This document shows positions 17,648 through 26,121 of a stretch of DNA of 39,778 nt, in pieces. Each line of letters opens with the position of its first letter. The stretch's first letter is position 1. The notes below the pieces were generated by a model, which worked only from the letters and a program-made list of their open reading frames with translations, was not told the DNA's origin and did no database searches. Source of the DNA: Alphaproteobacteria bacterium (GTDB taxonomy: Bacteria > Pseudomonadota > Alphaproteobacteria > Rhodobacterales > Rhodobacteraceae); NCBI GenBank assembly GCA_030429105.1, contig JAUIDE010000033.1, forward strand, positions 1-39,778. Reading direction: 5' to 3'. Both the position numbers and the translations under genes were made by a program.

Positions 17648-18907
17648 GACCACCGCGTTGAGCGGCGCGCTGTCCTGCCCGTTGGTCGTCAGCACGCCGT
17701 CCAGCCGGTCCGTCGTCGCGCCGCCGTCGCCCGTCACCGTGAGCGTGAAGGCCGAACCGTCTCCGCTCCGGAGCGAGAACGCGTCCACGAAGAACACATA
17801 GGTCCCCGCGGGAATGTCCTCGCCCGAGACGACGATGTTCTCGACGCGAAGGTCGGGCGCCACGTTGATGACGCCGCCGAGATTGTCGGCGTCCAGCGTG
17901 GCCGTCGCGCCGCCATCGTTGAAGGTGATGCTCCGGTTGGCGAAGAAGACCTCGCCCGCGCTGTCCGGCAGGATCAGATGCAGGTCGAGGTCGGAACCGT
18001 CCGCCCAGGTGAGCTGCCCGCGCACCAGCCCGTCCCCGCCGATATCGACGAACCCGGCGGTGTCGGTGAGATCGTCGAGCCGGGTCGCGTCGGAAAAGAC
18101 CGCGCCCTGGGCCACTTCCGCGATATCGTTCCGCGGATAGATGTCGTCGAGCGAGCGGGGCTCGTCGAGGAAGAAGCCGGTCGTGGAGCTGGCCTGCGCC
18201 GCCGCGAGCCCGGGCTGAAACGAGTTGACCGGAGCCAGCCCCGCCGCGGAGCCCGGAGTCCTGTCCGGCGTGGCGCCGCCATTCCCCGGCGTGCTGAAGA
18301 GATCCACCAGCGCCGCCGCCGCATCCCCCCGCGCGACGCCGGCATAGACGACCCCCGCGCCGCCCGGCGCGATCCGCGCCTGCCCGCCGGGGCGGGAGAT
18401 GACGACCTCCTGCCCGCCGGCGGCGACGCGCGCATATTCGCCCCCGAGGAGCGTGACGAGGCCCGAGCCGTCCTCCGCCGCCTCCACCACCGCGGCGCCG
18501 CCGCGCACGCCGATCGTGGCGGTCGCCGTGCGGAGCTGCGCGTCGGCGGATTTCGTGATCCGCCCGCCGATCAGCCGCATCGCGCCGCGCGCCAGCGTCA
18601 CGCCGATGGCGCCCTGCGCTGTCGCCGGGTCATAGACGTAGCGGTCCAGCACCACCCGCGAATTCGGCGCGATGGTCAGGCTCGTCTGGTCCGGGAACAT
18701 GGCGTGGCCGAGCCCCTCCGGCCCGGAGACGACCTCCTCCTCCGCGAAGAGCGCATCGCCCGTCGCGAGGAGCCGCGCCGTCGCCGCCGGCGGCGTGCCC
18801 GTGATATCGGGGTTGGCCGCGCCCATCACCCCGATCTCCACCCCCGAGGCGGGCGCGGCGAGGAGCAGCGCGGCGGCGAGCGTCATGCGGAAGGAAGGCC
18901 GGATCAT
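17633..18907 (-). CDS. FecR-domain exported protein with C-terminal YfaP/DUF2135-like beta domain
   Basis: A 424-residue exported protein. A signal peptide (about 1-22) precedes a FecR domain (about 48-180): DALFAEEEVVSGPEGLGHAMF, LTIAPNSRVVLDRYVYDP, LARGAMRLIGG and TATATIGVRGGAAVV are characteristic. A low-complexity linker (about 205-290) follows. A C-terminal beta domain (about 292-395) with VRGQLTWADGSDLDLHLILP, GEVFFANRSI and DIPAGTYVFFVDAF resembles YfaP/DUF2135 domains. There is no transmembrane anchor, so unlike sigma regulators of the FecR type it appears fully exported. It follows the TPR-barrel gene by 10 bases and is probably its functional partner. Its role is unknown. Confidence 0.8.
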   Translation of the reverse strand: MIRPSFRMTLAAALLLAAPASGVEIGVMGAANPDITGTPPAATARLLATGDALFAEEEVVSGPEGLGHAMFPDQTSLTIAPNSRVVLDRYVYDPATAQGAIGVTLARGAMRLIGGRITKSADAQLRTATATIGVRGGAAVVEAAEDGSGLVTLLGGEYARVAAGGQEVVISRPGGQARIAPGGAGVVYAGVARGDAAAALVDLFSTPGNGGATPDRTPGSAAGLAPVNSFQPGLAAAQASSTTGFFLDEPRSLDDIYPRNDIAEVAQGAVFSDATRLDDLTDTAGFVDIGGDGLVRGQLTWADGSDLDLHLILPDSAGEVFFANRSITFNDGGATATLDADNLGGVINVAPDLRVENIVVSGEDIPAGTYVFFVDAFSLRSGDGSAFTLTVTGDGGATTDRLDGVLTTNGQDSAPLNAVVGPGG

Positions 18908-18917
18908 CGCGCGCCTC

Positions 18918-20231
18918 CTAGAATTCGTAGACGACCGAGATCGCCCCGGTCAGGTTGTTGAAGTCGAAATTCCGGAAGTTCGAATCCCGGACGAAATAGT
19001 CGCCGTCGACACGCACGCCGAACCCGTCCCGGATGCGGAAGAGATGCGAAAGGCCGAAGCGGTTCTCGAAGTCGTTGCGGCTGTCGTTCGGGTCGACCGC
19101 CGCGATCGGATCGTCATAGAAGCGATGAACCGTGCGGAAGCGCCCGGTCAGCGTCCAGAGCCCGTCCGCCCATTCGAGGTTCGGGTCGTAGCTGTAGCTG
19201 ATCGCGGCGCGAAGGCCGACCTCCTGATTGTCGAAATCCCCGCCATCGGTGAACTCCGCCGCGCCGAAGATCGCGCCGCTCATCGTCATCCGCGGCGCGA
19301 CCCGGACGCTCGCGCCCGCCTCGAAGCGCGCGATCACGCTGTCGAGATCGTCGAAACCCGAATGGAACTCCCGCCGCCCGAAGCTCGCCTCGCCGAAGGC
19401 CGTGGTCATGTCGTCGACGGGGACGGAAAGCGTCGCGCCGAGCGCGAGGTCGGTGAACAGCGGGTCGTTGGCGACGCGCGCGTGCCCGACGCGGGCGAAG
19501 GGCCTGACCTTCGGCCCGAACGCCGAATCGTCCAGCGAGAGCCGCGGCCCGACCGTCAGGAAGAGCGAGTCGACTGCGCCCTCGGTCTCGTCCACGAAAC
19601 GCAGCGAATAGGCGTCGAGCTCCGTCACGAGGGCGTCCGTGTTGGATCCCTGAAAGTCGTATTCGTGCCGGAGCGAGAGCGAGGCCTGCGCGCCCACATC
19701 GCCCTCCGCGGTCGCAAGGCCCACGAGCCGGGCCGGCACGCCGAAGAAGGAAATGAACTCGCTGCGCGGCCCCCGATTGGCGTTGGTCGCCCCGACGATC
19801 CCGGCCGAGGCCGTCCCGCTGAAGCGGGAGCGTTCCGCCCGCGCCGCGATCTCGCCGAGATAGAGCGCCGCCCGGGCGTCGAGATCGGCTTGAAGCCCTT
19901 CGGCGCGGGCCCGCTCCAGATGCTGCTCGGAAACCCCGAGCGAGCCGATCCGGAAATAGGCGACGCCGAGTTCGAGATGGGTGACCGGCTCGTCCGGCTC
20001 ATAGATCAGCGCCCGCTCGAGCGTGGCGATGGCCCCGTCGTAATCGCCGAGCCGCACCGCGACGCGGGCATAGGCGACCATGAGCGCCGGGTCGGTCGGA
20101 GCCTTCAGCAGCGCCTCGTGCAGCTCCGCCTGTTCCCGCCTCAGATCGTCCCGAGACGGCTCCGCCGCGAAACTTCCCGTGGCGATGGATGCTGCAAGCA
20201 CGGCGGTTGCGAACGCGCTTCGCATCGCCAT
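18918..20231 (-). CDS. TPR plus outer-membrane beta-barrel protein, possibly Slam-like
   Basis: A 437-residue exported protein. A signal peptide (about 1-23, ending FAA-E) is followed by TPR-type helices (about 40-115; PALMVAYARVAVRLGDYDGA and PVTHLELGVAYFRIGSLGV) and then about 300 residues of alternating beta strands rich in aromatic and acidic residues. The last residue is Phe (ISVVYEF), the usual outer-membrane insertion signal. Periplasmic TPR plus a C-terminal barrel is the architecture of surface lipoprotein assembly modulators, although strand motifs of that family were not verified. A second ATG at 20225 is also possible. It is the first gene of a two-gene unit with the FecR-domain protein. 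Confidence 0.8.
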   Translation of the reverse strand: MAMRSAFATAVLAASIATGSFAAEPSRDDLRREQAELHEALLKAPTDPALMVAYARVAVRLGDYDGAIATLERALIYEPDEPVTHLELGVAYFRIGSLGVSEQHLERARAEGLQADLDARAALYLGEIAARAERSRFSGTASAGIVGATNANRGPRSEFISFFGVPARLVGLATAEGDVGAQASLSLRHEYDFQGSNTDALVTELDAYSLRFVDETEGAVDSLFLTVGPRLSLDDSAFGPKVRPFARVGHARVANDPLFTDLALGATLSVPVDDMTTAFGEASFGRREFHSGFDDLDSVIARFEAGASVRVAPRMTMSGAIFGAAEFTDGGDFDNQEVGLRAAISYSYDPNLEWADGLWTLTGRFRTVHRFYDDPIAAVDPNDSRNDFENRFGLSHLFRIRDGFGVRVDGDYFVRDSNFRNFDFNNLTGAISVVYEF

Positions 20232-20266
20232 TCCCCCTCAAGAAAGGTCGACTACACGCTTACGCC

Positions 20267-20295
20267 AGCATAAGAGGGGGGCGCCCTTGGGTCAA
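20267..20295 (-). promoter_or_regulatory. Sigma-70-type promoter for the TPR-barrel/FecR operon
   Basis: Reading leftwards, TTGACC (20295-20290) and TATGCT (20272-20267) are separated by exactly 17 bases, a good match to housekeeping -35 and -10 elements. Transcription would begin near 20260, about 30 bases before the start codon. Confidence 0.55.
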
Positions 20296-20308
20296 CGTCC
20301 GCTTGACC
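20290..20308. promoter_or_regulatory. Palindromic operator candidate GGTCAA-N7-TTGACC
   Basis: GGTCAA (20290-20295) and TTGACC (20303-20308) form a perfect 6-bp inverted repeat with a 7-base spacer. The left arm coincides with the -35 element of the leftward promoter; the right arm could be a -35 for ppk2, although no good -10 follows it. A dimeric regulator here could control both directions. Confidence 0.45.
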
Positions 20309-20377
20309 ATTCGCCGCGCCCTGACACCGGATCGTCGCAATCCCGTGGTTGAGTGAAGCCTCATGCGGAGGGTGATG

Positions 20378-21301
20378 ATGGACGAGAGCGGAACGACGGA
20401 TTCAGGGGCGGAAGACTGGCTGGCGGCGGAACTCGCCGACACGCTGGACGAGGATTTCGAGCTCGAGCTCGAAGACATCGTCCTCAGCCGCAAGATCAAG
20501 GAGATCTATCGCAAGGCCCATCCGCCCTCGCTGGAGCGGCATGACTACATCGCCCAGCTCCTGCGCCTCCAGTCCGAGCTCATCAAGCTGCAGGACTGGG
20601 TCTCCTACCACAGGAAGAAGGTCGTCGTGCTCTTCGAGGGGCGGGACAGCGCGGGTAAGGGCGGCGTCATCAAGCGGATCACGCAGCGGCTCAACCCGCG
20701 CGTCTGCCGCGTCGTCGCGCTTCCCGCGCCGAACGACCGGGAGAAGACGCAATGGTATTTCCAGCGCTATGTCCCCCACCTGCCAGCCGGCGGGGAGATC
20801 GCGCTCTTCGACCGCTCCTGGTACAATCGCGCCGGGGTGGAGCGCGTGATGGGCTTCGCCTCGGAGGATCAGGTCGAGCAGTTCTTCCACGACGTGCCGG
20901 AATTCGAGCGGATGCTCGTCCGCTCCGGCATCATTCTTGTGAAATACTGGTTCTCGATCACGGACGAGGAACAGCAGATGCGCTTCCTCATCCGCATCCA
21001 CGACCCGATGAAGCAGTGGAAGCTCTCCCCCATGGACCTCCAGAGCCGCGTGCGGTGGGAGGCCTACACCAAGGCGAAGGAGGAGATGCTGGCCCGCACC
21101 AACATCCCCGAAGCGCCGTGGCACATCGTCGAGGGAAACGACAAGAAGCGCGCGCGGCTCAACTGCATCGACCATTTCCTGACGCAGATTCCCTACGAGC
21201 CGGTGCCGCATGAGGAGGTCCACCTCCCCGAGCGCGTCTACAACCCGAACTATGAGCGCCGCGTCCTGCCGGACGAACTCTACGTCCCCCGGAAATACTG
21301 A
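20378..21301 (+). CDS. ppk2: Polyphosphate kinase 2
   Basis: A 307-residue PPK2-family kinase, which transfers phosphate between polyphosphate and nucleotides in the cytoplasm. Walker A is GRDSAGKGG (88-96), after LFE; Walker B is FDRSWYNRAGVE (144-155); a lid region includes REKTQWYFQRYVPHLP. The single-domain length fits class I PPK2, which usually phosphorylates nucleoside diphosphates. The acidic N-terminal 35 residues are variable. In-frame ATGs occur at 20363, 20375 and 20378; GGAGG at 20367-20371 sits best for 20378. It diverges from the TPR-barrel operon. Confidence 0.94.
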   Translation: MDESGTTDSGAEDWLAAELADTLDEDFELELEDIVLSRKIKEIYRKAHPPSLERHDYIAQLLRLQSELIKLQDWVSYHRKKVVVLFEGRDSAGKGGVIKRITQRLNPRVCRVVALPAPNDREKTQWYFQRYVPHLPAGGEIALFDRSWYNRAGVERVMGFASEDQVEQFFHDVPEFERMLVRSGIILVKYWFSITDEEQQMRFLIRIHDPMKQWKLSPMDLQSRVRWEAYTKAKEEMLARTNIPEAPWHIVEGNDKKRARLNCIDHFLTQIPYEPVPHEEVHLPERVYNPNYERRVLPDELYVPRKY

Positions 21302-21370
21302 CTGGCGAAGGCCTTCCGCCGCGCTATTGTCCGCCCCAGCGAGCATCGAGCGAGCCCAAGGAGCAGAAAA

Positions 21371-21613
21371 ATGGCGGAAGCCCCCATCCCGGCGCAGAAG
21401 GCGCCCTATCCGGTCGAGGTCGAGGCGGGGAAAACCTATTTCTGGTGCTCCTGCGGCCGCTCCTCGAAGCAGCCCTTCTGCGACGGCAGCCACAAGGACA
21501 CCGGCCTCGCCCCCGTGAAGTTCGAGGCGGCAGAAGCCGGCAAGGTCTTCTTCTGCGGCTGCAAGGCGAGCGGAAACGGCGTCCGCTGCGACGGAAGCCA
21601 CGCGAAGCTCTGA
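21371..21613 (+). CDS. Dual CDGSH iron-sulfur protein
   Basis: An 80-residue soluble protein with two CDGSH domains. The first has Cys26, Cys28, Cys37 and His41 (WCSCGRSSKQPFCDGSH); the second has Cys62, Cys64, Cys73 and His77 (FCGCKASGNGVRCDGSH). Each set should bind a redox-active [2Fe-2S] cluster through three Cys and one His, as in the CISD3 group. The role is probably redox or Fe-S transfer. It lies 69 bases after ppk2, preceded by AAGGAG, and 81 bases before purA. Confidence 0.93.
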   Translation: MAEAPIPAQKAPYPVEVEAGKTYFWCSCGRSSKQPFCDGSHKDTGLAPVKFEAAEAGKVFFCGCKASGNGVRCDGSHAKL

Positions 21614-21614
21614 C

Positions 21615-21634
21615 CGCGGGCCCCGCGACCTTTT
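21615..21634 (+). terminator. Weak terminator after the CDGSH gene
   Basis: CGCGG (21615-21619) pairs with CCGCG (21623-21627) around GCC, followed by ACC and TTTT (21631-21634). It lies just after the stop codon. The stem is short and the T-tract minimal. Confidence 0.3.
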
Positions 21635-21694
21635 CCCGGTTTCGGCGCGCGGCGCGCCGCCCTATAAGGCCGCGGATCAAGGCGGAGCGGAAGC

Positions 21695-22987
<1,293 letters not shown>

Positions 22988-22991
22988 GCCG

Positions 22992-23207
22992 ATGAAGCTC
23001 TCCTACAAGACGCGGCGGCGCCTCTCCCTCGTCCTGCTGCTGGTCTGGCTGCCGCTCTTCGTCGTCGCGGCGGTCACCGTGATGAACTGGCTGGACCGGC
23101 CGCCGCTCTGGCTCGAAGTGCTGATCTACGCCGGGCTGGGCGTGATCTGGGCGCTGCCCTTCCGCTTCGTCTTTCGCGGGATCGGAAAGCCCGATCCCGA
23201 CGCCTGA
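22992..23207 (+). CDS. DUF2842 small membrane protein
   Basis: A 71-residue protein with a basic N-terminus (MKLSYKTRRRLSL) and two hydrophobic helices (about 12-32 and 43-61), ending FVFRGIGKPDPDA. It matches the alphaproteobacterial DUF2842 family, whose function is unknown. An ATG at 22977 would overlap purA; the ATG at 22992 lies four bases after the purA stop. The 3' codons contain a perfect 9-bp inverted repeat (23177-23199). Confidence 0.85.
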   Translation: MKLSYKTRRRLSLVLLLVWLPLFVVAAVTVMNWLDRPPLWLEVLIYAGLGVIWALPFRFVFRGIGKPDPDA

Positions 23208-23214
23208 TCGCGGA

Positions 23215-23240
23215 GGCCGGCTTCAGGCGCGAAGCCGGCC
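23215..23240. terminator. Bidirectional hairpin at a convergent junction
   Basis: GGCCGGCTTC (23215-23224) and GAAGCCGGCC (23231-23240) form a perfect 10-bp stem with loop AGGCGC. It lies between the DUF2842 stop and the end of the opposing hypothetical gene, whose stop codon is in the left arm. No T-tract. Confidence 0.6.
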
Positions 23241-24413
23241 CTCATGGCCGAACCGGGCGGCGTGGGAGAGGGCGTAGAGCCCGTCCTCCTCCCGCACCAG
23301 CACCCCGGTCTTCAGAAGCGTGCGGAACGCCTTCATCCGCGCCTCGAGGCTGTAGCCGGCCGCGGCCTCGATCCCCGCCAGCGCCTGCATCACGTCGCGC
23401 CGGCTGAAGCGGGGCCGGTTTTCCGAGAGGGCGAGCCAGGCGGCCGCAGCCTCGACATGTTCCGTCAATCCGCTCGCCCCCGCCTCGGCGGCGAAGGCCG
23501 CCGGGCCGGAAAGCGGGGCGCGAACCGGGCGCACGAGGGAAAGGCGAGGCTCGCCCGCCCGCGCAGTCTGGTCGAGGCGCGGCAGCGCGGCTTCGGAGGC
23601 TTCGCGAAGCCGGCGGAACGGCCCTTCCGCCTCCTTCGCGGCCTCTTCCGCCGCCGGAGCCTGCGGCATGATGCGGCGGAGGAAGCCGAACCGGCTCACG
23701 TCCTGCTCCTTCCCCCGCGCGGCGACCGGCTCCGCTTGCCGCTCCGGCGCGGCGGCGTCCGGCGTTTCCGCAAAGAGGAAGTTATCCGACTCGGCGTCCG
23801 AGGAGCCCGCGGAGGCGGAAGCGCCGGTCGTCTCCGCGGCGGTCTGCGCCGGCGAAGGCGACGGTTCGGGGGCCGGCGCCGGGCTCGCGGCGGCCGGCTC
23901 GTCCGCCTTCGGCCGCTCGGCCCGGATGATCCGCACCCGCGGGCGCGGGGCGGCGTCCCCGGTCGCGGCGGCGGGCGCAGGCGCAGCATCCTTCCGCCCC
24001 GCCGGCTCGGCCGCCGGTTCGTCCCGGTCCTTGAGCCGGGCGCGCATCGCCGCGAATTCGGCCAGAAGGCCGGGGTCCATCCCGGCGAGATGCGCGGGCG
24101 TCGCCGATTGCTCCCGGAGCGGCGGCGCTTCATCAGCGGGCGCGGCGGAAACCGTCACCCCGCCGCCCCGCGCCGAGACGGAGAGCCCGAGCCGCCCGGC
24201 GTTCTCTCCCACGATCTCCGCGAACCGCGCGCGAAGCCTCTCCGCCTCGGGCGCGCCGCCCGCGATCAGCGCGGGGCTCGTCTCCGCGACGGCCACATAG
24301 AGGCCGAGGATCTTGTCGAGCACGCGGAGCGGATCGTCATAGCCGACGATCTCGCAATCGAACTCGCCGAAGGCGAGCTTCACGCGTCTGTCCTGATTCG
24401 TATCGAAAGCCAT
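23223..24413 (-). CDS. Conserved hypothetical protein of Rhodobacterales type
   Basis: A 396-residue predicted cytoplasmic protein of unknown function. The N-terminal domain (about 1-80) begins DRRVKLAFGEFDCEIVGYDDPLRV and reads like a Rhodobacterales protein family in which a short beta-alpha domain is joined to a long low-complexity Pro/Ala/Glu linker (about 90-300). The C-terminal domain (about 305-396; AAAAWLALSENRPRFSRRDVMQAL and a late KAFRTLLKTGVLVREEDGLYALS) looks like a winged-helix-like fold. There are no membrane segments or signal peptide. Homologues are sometimes labelled chemotaxis protein without basis. The ATG at 24413 is chosen because conserved-looking residues begin there; the frame is open to 24590, but the extension is basic and unlike protein. 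Confidence 0.65.
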   Translation of the reverse strand: MAFDTNQDRRVKLAFGEFDCEIVGYDDPLRVLDKILGLYVAVAETSPALIAGGAPEAERLRARFAEIVGENAGRLGLSVSARGGGVTVSAAPADEAPPLREQSATPAHLAGMDPGLLAEFAAMRARLKDRDEPAAEPAGRKDAAPAPAAATGDAAPRPRVRIIRAERPKADEPAAASPAPAPEPSPSPAQTAAETTGASASAGSSDAESDNFLFAETPDAAAPERQAEPVAARGKEQDVSRFGFLRRIMPQAPAAEEAAKEAEGPFRRLREASEAALPRLDQTARAGEPRLSLVRPVRAPLSGPAAFAAEAGASGLTEHVEAAAAWLALSENRPRFSRRDVMQALAGIEAAAGYSLEARMKAFRTLLKTGVLVREEDGLYALSHAARFGHEGRLRA

Positions 24414-24604
24414 TCCCAGTCCCCCACCGCCGCGCCGGACTTGTCCTCCGCGCATCCCGGCCCCCGCCGGAGACTGCGCGACCTGCCCGATTGCGTTCAC
24501 ACTATCGACAAGTCTAAGCCATAAATCGCGAAAGAAAACCGCTCGTTTGCTGCGGGAGCATTTTTTTCGCCATTCGCGCATCGGTTGCATGAACGGGGGC
24601 GGAC

Positions 24605-25300
24605 ATGGAGGGACGGATCGGCTTTCCCTGCGGGGCGACCCTCCTCGGGGCGGCGCCGGACCGCGCCGCGCTGCAAGAGGCGCTAAGCCGCACGCCTGCG
24701 CTCGTCTGCGCCGACGGGGGCGCGAACGGGCTTCCCGCGGGCGTGATCCCGGAGGCGGTGATCGGTGATCTCGATTCGCTCGAGGACGCCGAGGCCTGGG
24801 CCGCCCGCCTCGGCCCGCGGCTGATCCGCGTCGAGGAGCAGGAGACGACCGACCTGGAGAAATGCCTGCTCCGCGTGGAGGCGCCGTTCCTCCTCGGCGT
24901 CGGCTTTCTCGGCGGGCGGGTGGACCACGAACTCGCCGCGCTCCACGCGCTCATCGCCGATCCGCGCCCGATCCTGCTGATCGGTCGGGAGGATGTCGTC
25001 CTCTCCGCCGGACGCGCGCTGGCGCTGGACCTGCCGGCGGGCCTGCGCCTCTCGCTCCTGCCCATGCGGCGCGTGCATGCGGAGGCGGGCGCCGGGCTGC
25101 GCTGGCCGGTCGGCGGGCTGACCTTCGAGGCCGGGTCGAGGATCGGCTCGTCGAACGAGACGACCGGCCCCGTTTCGCTCCGCTTCGACCGGCCGGGCGC
25201 GCTCGTCATCCTGCCGCGCGGGCAGCTTGACGCGGCGCTCGCCGGCCTGTTGAACCGCGCCGAAACGGAAGAAGGGACCGCGCCGGATGGAGCTGCCTGA
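24605..25300 (+). CDS. Thiamine pyrophosphokinase
   Basis: A 231-residue enzyme transferring pyrophosphate from ATP to thiamine. All family motifs are present: ADGGAN (36-41), GDLDS (54-58), the EQETTDLEKCL segment (78-88) and GGRVDHEL (103-110), followed by the C-terminal thiamine-binding beta domain (LRLSLLPM, then GLRWPVGGLTFEAG and GSSNETTGPVSLRF). Its last 14 bases overlap the start of rpiA, so the two genes are translationally coupled. No TPP riboswitch was recognised in the upstream 190 bases, which contain a short AT-rich patch. GGGGGCGG precedes the start. Confidence 0.92.
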   Translation: MEGRIGFPCGATLLGAAPDRAALQEALSRTPALVCADGGANGLPAGVIPEAVIGDLDSLEDAEAWAARLGPRLIRVEEQETTDLEKCLLRVEAPFLLGVGFLGGRVDHELAALHALIADPRPILLIGREDVVLSAGRALALDLPAGLRLSLLPMRRVHAEAGAGLRWPVGGLTFEAGSRIGSSNETTGPVSLRFDRPGALVILPRGQLDAALAGLLNRAETEEGTAPDGAA

Positions 25301-26009
25301 AAACCCGGCGGATCGCGCCAAGTTCGCCGCCGCCCGCCGCGCCCTCGATTATGTCGAGGCCGGCATGAAACTCGGCCTCGGCACCGGGTCCACCGCGAAT
25401 TTCCTTGTCCGCCTCCTCGCCGAAGCCCCGCGCGCCTCGACCCTCCTCTGCGTTCCCACGTCGAGCCGCACCGCCACCCTCGCCGCCTCGCTCGGCCTCC
25501 GCGTCGCGACGCTGGAGGAGGCGGGAACGCTCGACCTCACGATCGACGGGGCGGACGAGATCGACCCCGCGCTGAACCTCATCAAGGGCGGGGGCGGCGC
25601 GCTCCTGCAGGAGAAGATCGTCGCCGCCGCCTCCCGCCGGATGCTGGTGATCGCGGACGCCGGCAAGCCCGTGCCCACGCTCGGCGCCTTCCCGCTGCCG
25701 GTGGAGGTCGTGCGCTTCGGCTGGCGCGCCACGATGGGCCATGTCGCGAAGCTGCTGGAGCGGGAGGATGTGGGCGGCCGCGCGATCCGCCTCCGCGGCG
25801 GTGAGGCTGCGCCCTTCGTGACGGACGAGGGCCACCACATCCTCGATCTCGACCTCCGGCGCATCGGCGACGCGCCGGGCCTCGCCGCGCGGCTCAACGC
25901 GCTGCCGGGCGTGGTGGAGACCGGGCTCTTCATCGGCCTCGCCGCCGGGGCGGTGATCGGGCATGAGGACGGGCGGGCGGAGATCATGGAGCCTCCGGAC
26001 GCGGAATGA
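25287..26009 (+). CDS. rpiA: Ribose-5-phosphate isomerase A
   Basis: A 240-residue enzyme interconverting ribose-5-phosphate and ribulose-5-phosphate in the pentose phosphate pathway. The phosphate loop GLGTGSTA (30-37), the DGADEID motif (87-93) and KGGGGALLQEK (100-110) with the catalytic acid and lysine are all visible. Length is slightly above the bacterial norm of about 220. It overlaps the thiamine pyrophosphokinase gene by 14 bases and is followed after about 110 bases by glutathione reductase, a user of the NADPH that the pathway makes. Confidence 0.96.
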   Translation: MELPENPADRAKFAAARRALDYVEAGMKLGLGTGSTANFLVRLLAEAPRASTLLCVPTSSRTATLAASLGLRVATLEEAGTLDLTIDGADEIDPALNLIKGGGGALLQEKIVAAASRRMLVIADAGKPVPTLGAFPLPVEVVRFGWRATMGHVAKLLEREDVGGRAIRLRGGEAAPFVTDEGHHILDLDLRRIGDAPGLAARLNALPGVVETGLFIGLAAGAVIGHEDGRAEIMEPPDAE

Positions 26010-26121
26010 CGATGACGGGCCCGCCCGCGGCCCAACTCGCATTGCGCCGCGGGCGGGGGGCGCCTAAGTTGCCCGCGACGGAGACGGGGCCGCGCCCCGG
26101 TAAACCTCTACAGGAATGCGG

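Noticed and set aside
24414-24604. A TPP riboswitch upstream of thiamine pyrophosphokinase
   Set aside because: The conserved CTGAGA-type core and its partner helix are absent; thiamine kinase genes often lack this element.
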